Assembly: GCA_947503115.1 (NCBI GenBank)
Contig: CANNCS010000012.1
Span: 1-54,237 of the forward strand
Source of the DNA: an uncultured Marivita sp.
GTDB lineage: Bacteria > Pseudomonadota > Alphaproteobacteria > Rhodobacterales > Rhodobacteraceae
Length of the DNA stretch: 54,237 nt
Reading direction: 5' to 3'
A program made the position numbers and the translations under genes. The notes below the pieces were generated by a model. The model had not been told where the DNA came from, ran no database searches, and saw only the letters and a list, made by a program, of their open reading frames with translations. Numbering within the stretch: the first letter of the stretch is position 1; each line of letters starts with the position of its first letter. This document shows positions 1 through 8,124 of this stretch, piece by piece.

Positions 1-1
1 C

Positions 2-52
2 AGGGAACGCCGTGCGCTGGACGCGCTCGATGAAATCCGCGGAAACAGGTAA
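2..52 (+). CDS. 3' end of a truncated CDS at the window edge
   Basis: An open frame enters from the left edge and stops at TAA (50-52). The visible tail is 16 residues, rich in Arg, Glu and Leu (RERRALDALDEIRGNR), with GC-rich third positions as in the neighbouring genes. It is too short to assign to a family. It converges with the minus-strand thioesterase gene, leaving about 60 bases between the two stops in which I see no clear terminator. Confidence 0.35.
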   Translation, partial: RERRALDALDEIRGNR

Positions 53-115
53 GAAGTGTCAGACTCGGAGCACTAGGATAAACGCATAGCTCCACCCGCC
101 AAAGTTGTATTTTCC

Positions 116-547
116 CTAATTCTTCAGGGAGTTAAGAATTTCGGTCACCGCTTCTGGTAGCGGGGCAGGGCGGCCGTCAGCGCCGACATGTACCTGTGAA
201 AAGAACCCTTCCGCCCCGGCGGTGCCGCTGTCATTGCCGAAGAGTGCGATCTCGTAGCGGAAGGATGAGGTTCCGATATGGGCGATACGGATGCCGGCGG
301 TCAGGATATCGGGAAAGCCCAACTCTGCGTGGTAGCGGCAGCCGCTTTCGACGACGAGGAATTTGGTGGCGTTGGGGCCGCGGATCTCGATCCCCTGTTC
401 GATTTGCCACAGACTCACCGCCGTATCAAAGAGCGCGTAATACGTGGCGTTGTTCAGGTGCCCATATTCGTCATTGTCCTGCCAGCGGGTCGGTAGGGTG
501 CGAAAGGCGCGGTAGTCGGCGCGGGTTCCCGGGGGGGTGCGCGGCAT
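116..547 (-). CDS. Acyl-CoA thioesterase, 4HBT (hot-dog) family
   Basis: A 143-residue protein of the single hot-dog-domain 4-hydroxybenzoyl-CoA thioesterase type, expected to hydrolyse an acyl-CoA thioester in the cytoplasm. The family's N-terminal motif is clear at about residues 21-33 (RWQDNDEYGHLNN), containing the Asp/Glu and GH-x-NN positions of YbgC/FadM-like enzymes. The length is normal for the family and the substrate cannot be read from sequence. Its ATG overlaps the upstream gene's stop by one base (TGATG), so it is translationally coupled as the last gene of a three-gene minus-strand operon. Family assignment is firm; the physiological role is open. Confidence 0.85.
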   Translation of the reverse strand: MPRTPPGTRADYRAFRTLPTRWQDNDEYGHLNNATYYALFDTAVSLWQIEQGIEIRGPNATKFLVVESGCRYHAELGFPDILTAGIRIAHIGTSSFRYEIALFGNDSGTAGAEGFFSQVHVGADGRPAPLPEAVTEILNSLKN

Positions 548-1305
548 CAGCCGGACCGCATCAGCCTAAAGGCGGCAGACGCGCCCCAGCCCGCCGCGAT
601 GGCGATGGCAAGAGACAAAAGACCATAGGCCAGTGGCTGTTGGCGCGACAGGTTGTAGAGCCAACGTTCCAGCCCAACCTTACGCACCTCGATGCTGGTT
701 TCGTAATTCGACACCACTTTGCCGCCGCGGGTCAGGAATACACGGGTGGCGTATTCACCTTCGGTCAGGTTTGCAGGCATCTGGATCGCAGTGTTGAACA
801 GAGTGGATTCGCGCAGATCGACCGCACCTTCGTCCAAAACGTAGAGCCCGTTGTCCATACGGATGCGCACCAGTGCGTCGATGAATTCCTGCGGGTTGGC
901 AACTTGCGACCATGCCCCGATCGACCGGATTCGACGCGGGATAGAGATTGTATGGCGCAGGTCATCGGCTTCGTTCAGCACGTCTTCCCACGGGGCCGAG
1001 GTGGAAATCGCATAGAAGCTGGGCGCGGCGGACACGTCCATTGCATCGGTGTTCACCCAAATGCCCAGCACACGGTCCTTGCGGCGTACAGTGATCGGGG
1101 CTTGCGGGCCGGAAATGGTCACGATGACCTGAAGCGGCTCGCCTTCGGGGATCGGAACTTCGCGTTTGATGGCGCCGTAGATGATGACCTCTGAGCCATC
1201 AAAATTGGTCGAAATCGAAACCTGATCCCGGCTGAGGCCAAGAACCACCTCTTCCGCCCTGAGCGGCGCGGCGAGGAGCAGGAGGATCAAGAGAAGCCCG
1301 CGCAT
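547..1305 (-). CDS. TIGR02186 family membrane-anchored periplasmic protein
   Basis: A 252-residue protein with an N-terminal signal sequence (about residues 1-17), a mostly beta-type extracytoplasmic domain, and one C-terminal transmembrane helix (about residues 226-246) followed by a short basic tail. This matches the alphaproteobacterial TIGR02186 family, whose biochemical function is not known. Members are commonly found next to a TauE/SafE exporter, and here the gene sits directly downstream of one, joined by a TGATG stop/start overlap. This suggests that the two act together at the membrane, perhaps in sulfite/organosulfonate or other anion export. That role is inferred from context only. 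Confidence 0.8.
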   Translation of the reverse strand: MRGLLLILLLLAAPLRAEEVVLGLSRDQVSISTNFDGSEVIIYGAIKREVPIPEGEPLQVIVTISGPQAPITVRRKDRVLGIWVNTDAMDVSAAPSFYAISTSAPWEDVLNEADDLRHTISIPRRIRSIGAWSQVANPQEFIDALVRIRMDNGLYVLDEGAVDLRESTLFNTAIQMPANLTEGEYATRVFLTRGGKVVSNYETSIEVRKVGLERWLYNLSRQQPLAYGLLSLAIAIAAGWGASAAFRLMRSG

Positions 1306-2219
1306 CAGTGGCCTCCTGCCGCGCCGATCGAGAACAGTTCGGACGGCTGGATCAGAAGGTCGAGTGCGAGCTTTCCGCAGACTACAAGAACCATGAGCGC
1401 CAGCAGGATGCGCAGTTGTTCAGCTTTGAGCTTGGCCCCGATTACGGTGCCGATCTGTGCGCCAACAACGCCGCCGATCAAAAGCAGGACGGCCAGCACC
1501 ATGTCCACGGTATAGTTCGTTGTGGCGTGTAGCAGGGTCGTGAAGCCAGTGACGAAGATAATCTGGAACAGCGAGGTGCCAACTACCACCTTGGTGGGCA
1601 TGCCCAGCAGGTAGATCATTGCGGGCACCATGATAAAGCCGCCGCCCACACCCATGATCGCCGCGAGGATGCCGACCAGAATGCCGACGATCACCGGAGG
1701 AATAACCGAGATATAGAGCCCCGAAGTGCGGAAGCGCATCTTGAAGGGCAGGCCGTGAATCCAGTTATGCTTTTTGCGCTTAGGGGCCGAGCCGGATCGT
1801 GTCTTGCGGATCGCGTTCAGGCTTTCCACAAACATCAGCGACCCGATGATGCCAAGGAATACGACGTAGCAAAGTTTGACCAGCAGATCGACCTGACCAA
1901 GGCTCTTGAGGTAGTTGAACACCCAGACGCCAAGTGCTGCGCCAATGAGCCCCCCGACAAGAAGCACCGTCCCCATCTTGAGGTCGACCGTTTTTCGCCT
2001 GAGATGGGCGAGCACGCCGGAAAAGGACGACGCGACGATCTGGTTTGCCTCGGTCGCCACGGCGACTGCGGGGGGGATGCCGATGAAGAACAAAAGCGGT
2101 GTCATCAGGAACCCGCCGCCAACACCGAACATGCCAGACAGCACTCCCACCATCCCGCCAAGGCCAAGCAGCAGGAACGCGTTGACCGATACTTCGGCGA
2201 TGGGAAGGTAGATCTGCAT
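1305..2219 (-). CDS. Sulfite exporter TauE/SafE family membrane protein
   Basis: A 304-residue polytopic inner-membrane protein of the TauE/SafE (DUF81) family. The two repeated halves each begin with the glycine-rich motif typical of the family (LGLGGMVGVLSGMFGVGGGF in the first half, GILAAIMGVGGGFIMVP in the second), with about eight membrane segments and a basic cytoplasmic loop in the middle. The family exports sulfite, sulfoacetate and related anions; the substrate here is unknown. I prefer the ATG at 2219 over an upstream in-frame TTG at 2237. A possible promoter (TTGAAA, 18-base spacer, TATGGA; 2225-2254) would start transcription almost at this ATG, so the mRNA may be leaderless. First gene of the three-gene operon. 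Confidence 0.88.
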   Translation of the reverse strand: MQIYLPIAEVSVNAFLLLGLGGMVGVLSGMFGVGGGFLMTPLLFFIGIPPAVAVATEANQIVASSFSGVLAHLRRKTVDLKMGTVLLVGGLIGAALGVWVFNYLKSLGQVDLLVKLCYVVFLGIIGSLMFVESLNAIRKTRSGSAPKRKKHNWIHGLPFKMRFRTSGLYISVIPPVIVGILVGILAAIMGVGGGFIMVPAMIYLLGMPTKVVVGTSLFQIIFVTGFTTLLHATTNYTVDMVLAVLLLIGGVVGAQIGTVIGAKLKAEQLRILLALMVLVVCGKLALDLLIQPSELFSIGAAGGH

Positions 2220-2224
2220 GTTTG

Positions 2225-2254
2225 TCCATAGACCCAACCTTTGCCCCGTTTCAA
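2225..2254 (-). promoter_or_regulatory. Possible sigma70 promoter of the TauE operon
   Basis: Read on the minus strand: TTGAAA, an 18-base spacer, then TATGGA. The predicted transcription start falls within a base or two of the ATG at 2219, which would make the message leaderless. There is only a weak GGA element upstream of that ATG. Called by eye. Confidence 0.3.
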
Positions 2255-2313
2255 GCGGTCCGGTGCCGCAGGTGCAAAAAGGACTTACGAAAGTGGGTCA
2301 ACTGGACTTAGCG

Positions 2314-2369
2314 AGCGGGCGGGTGATGCGTTGGCGCATCACCCGTTTCTGTTGTTGGAAACGCCCGCT
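2314..2369. repeat. Nested inverted repeats after the BMP ABC operon
   Basis: A perfect 10-base inverted repeat (GGGTGATGCG, loop TTGG, CGCATCACCC; 2321-2344) sits inside a second 7-base repeat (AGCGGGC at 2314-2320, GCCCGCT at 2363-2369). It lies between the last ABC permease gene (stop at 2381) and the TauE operon, both on the minus strand. There is no T-run on the minus strand, so it is either a Rho-type or RNA-stabilising 3' structure rather than a classical intrinsic terminator. Confidence 0.5.
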
Positions 2370-2380
2370 TAACCTGACTG

Positions 2381-3346
2381 TCAGCGTTCCTTGACGTAGG
2401 GCTCGCCACCGGCGCGCGGTGGAATCGCTTTGCCGACAAATCCAGCTAGGATCACCACGGTCAGGATGTAGGGCAACGCGTCCATGAATTGGACCGGTAC
2501 AACAAACGCGCCAAGGTCGATGTTCTGATAGCGCAGCGCCACAGCCTGAAGCAGGCCGAACAGAAGGCAGGCATAGAGCGCGTACCAGGGCCGCCATTTG
2601 GCAAAGATCAGTGCGGCCAGCGCGATGAACCCGCGCCCGGCGGTCATGTCCTTGACGAAGCCCGCTTGCAGCGCTGTGGCCAGATAGGCCCCCGCAATGC
2701 CACAGAGAATGCCGCAAATACCCACGACGACGTAGCGCAGACCAACCACTGACACACCAGCTGTGTCCACCGCCTCGGGTGCTTCGCCTACAGCGCGCAG
2801 GCGCAGGCCAAACCGTGTCCGGTAGAGCAGCCACCACGTTAGCGGGACCATCGCAAAGGCGACGTAGACAAGGATTGAATGGCCCGAGATCAATTCGGCA
2901 TAGATCGGTCCAATGATAGGCACCCCAGCCAGTTCGGCAGTGCCGGGAAGTATGATCGGCTCGAATCGGCCCGCCCCAATAAGCGAGGGCGTACGTCCGC
3001 CTTGGCTGAACCAGTCCTGAGCGATCAGGACGGTAAGGCCAGCGGCGAGGAAGTTGATGGCGACTCCCGAGATCAGCTGGTTGCCGCGAAACGTAATCGA
3101 CGCCAGCCCGTGCAGCACTGAAAGCGCCAGCGAGGCAAGGATGCCAGCACCAAGCCCCATCCACACGTCACCGGTGATTGCGGCGATGGCTGCGGAAAAG
3201 AATGCGGCGGCGAGCATCTTGCCTTCGAGGCCGATGTCAAAGATGCCAGCGCGTTCGCTGAAGAGGCCTGCCAGACAGGCCAGAAGCAGCGGTGTGGCCA
3301 GACGTACTGTGCTATCGAGCACCTGAAGCAGTGTTGCGAAATCCAT
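2381..3346 (-). CDS. BMP-type ABC transporter permease 2 (NupQ/YufQ-like)
   Basis: A 321-residue inner-membrane permease of the BPD_transp_2 family with about eight to ten hydrophobic segments. It resembles the second permease of nucleoside/simple sugar importers (B. subtilis NupQ/YufQ type). A typical family stretch, ERAGIFDIGLEGKM, lies at about residues 31-44. It would pair with the permease encoded just upstream (one-base TGATG overlap) to form the channel driven by the double ATPase at 4430-6469 and fed by the BMP binding protein at 6566-7561. It is the last gene of the operon. Confidence 0.9.
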   Translation of the reverse strand: MDFATLLQVLDSTVRLATPLLLACLAGLFSERAGIFDIGLEGKMLAAAFFSAAIAAITGDVWMGLGAGILASLALSVLHGLASITFRGNQLISGVAINFLAAGLTVLIAQDWFSQGGRTPSLIGAGRFEPIILPGTAELAGVPIIGPIYAELISGHSILVYVAFAMVPLTWWLLYRTRFGLRLRAVGEAPEAVDTAGVSVVGLRYVVVGICGILCGIAGAYLATALQAGFVKDMTAGRGFIALAALIFAKWRPWYALYACLLFGLLQAVALRYQNIDLGAFVVPVQFMDALPYILTVVILAGFVGKAIPPRAGGEPYVKER

Positions 3347-4446
3347 CAGGCTTTCCTCCGGGAGGCGAGGAAGAGTTTTTCAAGCGGCATCCGCACCATA
3401 TTGTCGAGAGCGCCTGTGAAGAGGATCACCAGCGCCTGAATCACCACGATCAGTTCGCGCGGGATGTTTGTCCAAAGCGCCAATTCTGCGCCGCCTTGGT
3501 AGAGGAAGCCGAACAGCAATGCGGCCAGCAGCACGCCGAGCGGATGCGATCGTCCCATCAGGGCAACGGCGATGCCGATAAAGCCTGCGCCCTCGGTTGC
3601 GTTCATGACAAGGCGTTCCGCTTCGCCCATTGTAGTGTTGAGCGCCATCATTCCTGCAAGACCACCCGAGATCAGCATGGCCACCACGGTGATCTTGACC
3701 GGGCTGATGCCTGCGTATTTAGCGGCCGATTCCGACTGACCAAATGCACGGATCTCATAGCCCAACTTGGTGCGCCAGATCAGCACCCAGACGGCAAGGC
3801 ACATGAAGATCGCGAGAAAGAATGTCACGTTTGCCGGGGCGCCCCGAAACATCGCGGTTTCTGCGGTCGAGAACATGTCTTGGAAGGTGGGCAATTGCGC
3901 GGCTTCGGGGAAACGGGCGGTTGCCGGGTCCATAGCGCCTTGGGGGCGCAGGATATTCACGAGGATATAGTTTAGGACAGCGGCGGCGATGAAGTTGAAC
4001 ATGATCGTGGTGATCACGATATGGCTGCCGCGCTTGGCTTGGAGATAGGCCGGGATCAAGGCCCACATTGCGCCGAATAGCGCGGCGGAGACCGTTGCCC
4101 CGAGCAACGCCACATACCAGTTGGGCCATGGGATGTAGAGGCAAGCCAGTGCCACGCCCAAGCCCCCGATCATTGCCTGACCTTCACCACCGATGTTGAA
4201 CAGACGGGCGTGGAAGGCGACGGCAACAGCCAAGCCGGTGAAGATGAAATTGGTCGCGTAGTAGAGCGTATAACCCCAACCCGACGACCGCATCAGCGCG
4301 CCGTCGACCATCAACTTGAATGCAGCTACTGGATCTTCACCAATTCCAATGATCACCAGCGCTGATAGGATTGCAGCAAGGAGAAGTGAAATCAGGGGGA
4401 CAAGGACCGCGTCGGCCCAGCCGGGCATCTTATCCATCTTTGTCAC
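3346..4446 (-). CDS. BMP-type ABC transporter permease 1 (NupP/YufP-like)
   Basis: A 366-residue polytopic permease of the BPD_transp_2 family, longer than its partner as is usual for the NupP/YufP-type subunit. The central motif ARLFNIGGEGQAMIGG (about residues 80-95) is the counterpart of the glycine-rich loop in the second permease. The start overlaps the end of the ATPase gene by 17 bases and the stop overlaps the next permease start, so expression of the three genes is coupled. It forms half of the membrane channel of a nucleoside- or purine-related importer; the substrate is inferred from family only. Confidence 0.9.
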   Translation of the reverse strand: MTKMDKMPGWADAVLVPLISLLLAAILSALVIIGIGEDPVAAFKLMVDGALMRSSGWGYTLYYATNFIFTGLAVAVAFHARLFNIGGEGQAMIGGLGVALACLYIPWPNWYVALLGATVSAALFGAMWALIPAYLQAKRGSHIVITTIMFNFIAAAVLNYILVNILRPQGAMDPATARFPEAAQLPTFQDMFSTAETAMFRGAPANVTFFLAIFMCLAVWVLIWRTKLGYEIRAFGQSESAAKYAGISPVKITVVAMLISGGLAGMMALNTTMGEAERLVMNATEGAGFIGIAVALMGRSHPLGVLLAALLFGFLYQGGAELALWTNIPRELIVVIQALVILFTGALDNMVRMPLEKLFLASRRKA

Positions 4447-6469
4447 TCTCCTCGGGGTCTTTTTTGGCCTCTGGTGCCTTGGGTTTCTGCGGCCCGGTCT
4501 GGATGATCGTCGCGCTCAGGCTGCCGAGGCTGATCGACTCGGTTTGCAGCACTGCGTCGGTATCCAGAGGAGCGGTCGACAATTCTATTGGCTCGTCTGA
4601 AGGCTCTGACGGTGGGGAGATATCGGGCACAGCAGGTTCATCGACTATTGTCGTGGTCTCCACCTCTATCTCGGGTTCGGCATCTTCGCTTGGTTCGGAA
4701 GGCGCGTCGTCCGTTGTCAGCTCTATTGCGGCGTCCTCAGGCGTCTTTGGTGCATCATCTTCGGGCTGTGCCTGGGATACGGTCGGTTCGGTCTCAGCCG
4801 GAATGTCGCCCTCTGTCTCTGTCGAGACCTCAGCTTCCGTTTCAGCCGTGTCTTGTGCACCTTCTTCGCTCGTGGCTATTGAGGGCGCCGGCATGGCGAC
4901 ATGGGCCGTATCGGTGATGCCAGCCATCAAGAGGCCCAGTTCCTGTTCGTTGGTCTCGCTCGGGATGCGTTCGCCCATGACCTGACCATCAAACATTACC
5001 GCGATGCGGTCGGAGAGCGAGAAGATCTCGTCTAGTTCGACTGATACCAGCAGGATCGCTTTGCCCTCGTCGCGCAGGCGGATGATTTGCTGGTGGATGA
5101 ATTCAATCGCGCCGATATCGACGCCGCGTGTTGGCTGACCAACGAGCAGAATATCCGGGTTGCGTTCGATCTCGCGGGCCAGAACGATCTTTTGCTGGTT
5201 TCCGCCCGAGAAATTGCGCGCGGCCAGTTTTGGATTTGGCGGACGCACATCGAAGCGTTCCATTTTGGCGGCGGCCTCGGCTTTGATGGCGGCGTTGTCC
5301 ATCAAGGGGCCGGACTGAATTTTCGGATCGCGGTGATAGCCGAAGATGGTGTTTTCCCATGCTGTGAAGGGCATGATCAGCCCCTCGCGGTGCCTGTCTT
5401 CGGGGACATGGGCAATGCCACGCGCGCGGCGCGACTGGCCGTCGGACTGTCCACCGCTCAGGTCGATCTGTTGCCCGTTCACGCGGATCGTACCTGTGGC
5501 GCTGGCATAACCACCCAGCACCTCTAGCAATTCGGACTGGCCGTTTCCGGCGACACCCGCAATGCCGAGGATCTCTCCGGCTCGCACGTTAAGCGAAATG
5601 CCCTTGAGCCGTTCCACGCCCTTGTCATCGGTCAGGCGCAAATTTTCGACTTCGAGCACTGGCTTACCTGGTTCGGCAGGTTTCTTGTCGACCTGAAGCA
5701 GAACTTTGCGGCCCACCATCATCTCGGCCAACCGTTCGGGGCTGGTTTCCGAGGTTTCGATCGTCGCCGTCATCTCTCCGCGTCGCATCACCGATACGGT
5801 GTCGGTGGTGTCCATGATTTCGCGCAGTTTGTGAGTGATCAGGATGATCGTCTTGCCCTCTTTGCGCAGATTATCGAGGATGCGGAAGAGGTGGTCGGCT
5901 TCGGCAGGTGTCAGAACGCCTGTCGGTTCGTCGAGAATTAGAATGTCGGCCTGGCGATACAGCGCCTTTAGGATCTCGACGCGCTGCTGGTGGCCAACGC
6001 TCAGGTTTTCGATGATCGCGTCGGGGTCGACGTTAAGTTCGTATTCTTCGGCCAGTTGCTTCAACACACCGCGCGCTTTGTTCAGCGACGGGCGGAGCAG
6101 GGGGCCGTCTTCGGCGCCGAGGATCACGTTTTCGAGGACAGTGAAGTTTTGTACCAGCTTGAAGTGCTGGAAGACCATGCCGATGCCTGCCTTGATCGCA
6201 GCCTGACTGTCGGGGATCTGGGTTTCTTTGCCGTTGATGAATATTTGCCCACTGTCGGCTTTGTAAAAGCCATAGAGGATCGACATCAGCGTTGATTTGC
6301 CCGCGCCGTTTTCGCCGATAATTCCGTGAATCGTGCCGGGTTTGACGCTGATCGAGATATTCTTGTTGGCTTGAACCGGGCCAAACGCCTTGGAAATGCC
6401 TTTGAGTTGGATGGCGGGCGGGACCGGTGTCAGGTCAACCTCGGGTTCGGGGGCAACGGCGGTATTCAT
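4430..6469 (-). CDS. BMP-type ABC importer, fused double ATPase with acidic C-terminal tail
   Basis: A 679-residue protein with two tandem ABC domains, as in RbsA/YufO-type ATPases. Domain 1 has Walker A GENGAGKST (52-60), signature LSVGHQQ (156-162), Walker B ILILDEPT (about 177-184) and switch His about 213. Domain 2 has a degenerate Walker A (GVAGNGQSE, about 305-313), signature SGGNQQ (421-426), and GQPTRG in place of DEPTRG, typical of the second domain in this family. Both domains end near residue 520. The remaining roughly 160 residues are a low-complexity, strongly acidic tail rich in Glu, Asp, Thr, Pro and Ser, ending in a charged Lys/Glu stretch; relatives are usually about 510-530 residues. 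The tail's function is unknown. Confidence 0.92.
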   Translation of the reverse strand: MNTAVAPEPEVDLTPVPPAIQLKGISKAFGPVQANKNISISVKPGTIHGIIGENGAGKSTLMSILYGFYKADSGQIFINGKETQIPDSQAAIKAGIGMVFQHFKLVQNFTVLENVILGAEDGPLLRPSLNKARGVLKQLAEEYELNVDPDAIIENLSVGHQQRVEILKALYRQADILILDEPTGVLTPAEADHLFRILDNLRKEGKTIILITHKLREIMDTTDTVSVMRRGEMTATIETSETSPERLAEMMVGRKVLLQVDKKPAEPGKPVLEVENLRLTDDKGVERLKGISLNVRAGEILGIAGVAGNGQSELLEVLGGYASATGTIRVNGQQIDLSGGQSDGQSRRARGIAHVPEDRHREGLIMPFTAWENTIFGYHRDPKIQSGPLMDNAAIKAEAAAKMERFDVRPPNPKLAARNFSGGNQQKIVLAREIERNPDILLVGQPTRGVDIGAIEFIHQQIIRLRDEGKAILLVSVELDEIFSLSDRIAVMFDGQVMGERIPSETNEQELGLLMAGITDTAHVAMPAPSIATSEEGAQDTAETEAEVSTETEGDIPAETEPTVSQAQPEDDAPKTPEDAAIELTTDDAPSEPSEDAEPEIEVETTTIVDEPAVPDISPPSEPSDEPIELSTAPLDTDAVLQTESISLGSLSATIIQTGPQKPKAPEAKKDPEESDKDG

Positions 6470-6514
6470 GAAATATCCCTGCGTCAGTCTTCGGGTCTGG
6501 CGCCCGATACGTGG

Positions 6515-6540
6515 CGGAGCGGCCGTGACCGGCCGCTCCG
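6515..6540. repeat. Strong intercistronic hairpin between binding-protein and ATPase genes
   Basis: A perfect 11-base inverted repeat (CGGAGCGGCCG, loop TGAC, CGGCCGCTCCG) lies in the 96-base gap between the binding-protein gene and the ATPase gene. No T-run follows on the minus strand. In many binding-protein-dependent importers such an element protects the upstream message from 3' exonucleases and lowers downstream expression, giving excess binding protein; that role is inferred here. Confidence 0.6.
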
Positions 6541-6565
6541 ATAGTCTACGCGTCTTCTAATCGGT

Positions 6566-7561
6566 TCAGAAGCTCAGCGCGGGACAGCTGTCGTCGGACA
6601 TGTAGTCATGCACCGCAAGTTCACCGCTGGCGATCTTGGCAGACGCATCGTCCACAGCCGCTTTCATGTCTGCGCTTACGAGTGCTTCGTTATGCTCGTC
6701 CAGAGCGTAACCGATGCCGCCGTTGGCGATGCCCATGACGTTGAAGCCGGTTTCCAGATCGGTGCCAGACTTCATCGCGTCATACACTGCGTTGTCCACG
6801 CGCTTCATCATGGAGGTCAGAACCTGACCCGGGTGCAGGTAGTTCTGGTTGCTGTCCACGCCGATTGACAGGATGTCTTCATCCGCTGCTGTCTGCAGAA
6901 CACCAACGCCTGTGCCGCCAGCCGCAGCGTACACCACGTCAGCGCCTTGGCTGATCTGTGCCTTGGTCAGCTCGGAGCCCTTTACCGGGTCGTTCCATGC
7001 GGCCGGTGTGGTGCCGGTCATGTTGGCCACAACGGTTGCATCCGCGTTCACCGCTTTGACGCCTTGTGCGTAACCGCAGGCGAATTTGCGGATCAGCGGG
7101 ATATCCATGCCGCCAATAAAGCCGACGGTGCCGGATTCAGAGGCCATCGCCGCCATCATGCCGACGAGGTAGGAGCCTTCATGTTCGTTAAAGACGACAG
7201 AGCGCACGTTTGGCGCATCGACGACCATATCGATGATCGCGAACTTGGTGTCCGGGTAATCCGGAGCCACTTCGCCCAGAACGTTGCCGAAGGCAAAGCC
7301 GGTCATCACGATCGGGTTATTGCCGTTCTCGGCAAAGCGGCGGAGTGCCTGCTCACGCTGAGCTTCGGACTGAAGTTCGATCTCGCGGAACGTCTCGCCG
7401 GTTTCTTCGGCCCAACGCACAGCGCCGTTGAAGGCAGCTTCGTTGAAGGATTTGTCAAACTTGCCGCCCAGATCGAAAATCAGGGCCGGTTCGGCGACAG
7501 CCGCGCCAGCGGTGAGCGCCAAAGCAGCGGCGGCACCGTAGAGTTTAGTCATAAGGGTCAT
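6566..7561 (-). CDS. BMP family ABC transporter substrate-binding protein
   Basis: A 331-residue periplasmic binding protein of the basic membrane protein (BMP/PnrA/Med) family, which binds nucleosides, purines or related ligands. A signal peptide covers about residues 1-23 (MTLMTKLYGAAAALALTAGA), with cleavage likely after AVA. There is no lipobox cysteine, so the protein should be soluble in the periplasm. The mature part starts with the family's strand and loop LIFDLGGKFDKSFNEAAF. I chose the ATG at 7561 because GGGAG lies six bases upstream; an upstream in-frame TTG at 7660 has no such support and would spoil the signal peptide. It is the first gene of the importer operon. Confidence 0.9.
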   Translation of the reverse strand: MTLMTKLYGAAAALALTAGAAVAEPALIFDLGGKFDKSFNEAAFNGAVRWAEETGETFREIELQSEAQREQALRRFAENGNNPIVMTGFAFGNVLGEVAPDYPDTKFAIIDMVVDAPNVRSVVFNEHEGSYLVGMMAAMASESGTVGFIGGMDIPLIRKFACGYAQGVKAVNADATVVANMTGTTPAAWNDPVKGSELTKAQISQGADVVYAAAGGTGVGVLQTAADEDILSIGVDSNQNYLHPGQVLTSMMKRVDNAVYDAMKSGTDLETGFNVMGIANGGIGYALDEHNEALVSADMKAAVDDASAKIASGELAVHDYMSDDSCPALSF

Positions 7562-7631
7562 TTGCAGCTCCCAGGTGTTGGACTGCGACGGCTTGATTGC
7601 GTCGCTTGGTGAGATCAAGTGATCAGCTGCA

Positions 7632-7660
7632 ATTAAGGCCGCACGTGAACGATAGTTCAA
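7632..7660 (-). promoter_or_regulatory. Possible promoter of the BMP importer operon
   Basis: Minus strand: TTGAAC, 17-base spacer, CTTAAT. It would start transcription about 65 bases upstream of the chosen start of the binding-protein gene. The -35 is good and the -10 moderate. Called by eye. Confidence 0.35.
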
Positions 7661-7710
7661 CCGCTTTTTGTGTCAGAGCCTTGTGACGTTGGCGTAGGAA
7701 CGCGCTTACC

Positions 7711-8124
7711 CTACGCAATGGCCAGCGAAAGCAGCACGGCATCGTCCTTTGTGCCGTCACGCAGCGTGTAATATGCGCGCCGCTGGCCAACGGGTGCGAA
7801 TCCATGCGCGGCGTAGAACGCGCGGGCAGATCGGTTGCCGTTGGCGACCTCAAGGAAAATGCGGGTCACGCCCTGTTTGTGTGCCAGAGTGATGAGCTCG
7901 GACAGAAGGGAAGAGGCCACCCCCTGCCGCTGTGTCATTGGTTCGGTGGCAAGAGCGAGGATCTCGCACTCATCGGCAACCAGTTGCGCAATCAAGCCGC
8001 CAGTCTCTCGATGAAGCATCATGTTGTGTTTGGCTGCCAGTGTGTCCGTGATATCTTGCGCGGACCATGGGCGCATCTGGACATAGGCCCGGTCCATAAT
8101 CGCGGCGAAACCGGCAGGTGTCAC
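7711..8124 (-). CDS. rimI: GNAT N-acetyltransferase, RimI-like
   Basis: A 137-residue single-domain GNAT acetyltransferase. The acetyl-CoA binding motif A is visible around QRQGVASSLLSEL, followed by the motif B pattern VANGNRSARAFYAAHGF. Its start overlaps the end of tsaB by four bases. The family partner RimI acetylates the N-terminus of ribosomal protein S18, and rimI commonly lies beside tsaB. Position and size support the RimI name, though small GNATs are hard to assign by sequence alone. Confidence 0.75.
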   Translation of the reverse strand: MTPAGFAAIMDRAYVQMRPWSAQDITDTLAAKHNMMLHRETGGLIAQLVADECEILALATEPMTQRQGVASSLLSELITLAHKQGVTRIFLEVANGNRSARAFYAAHGFAPVGQRRAYYTLRDGTKDDAVLLSLAIA

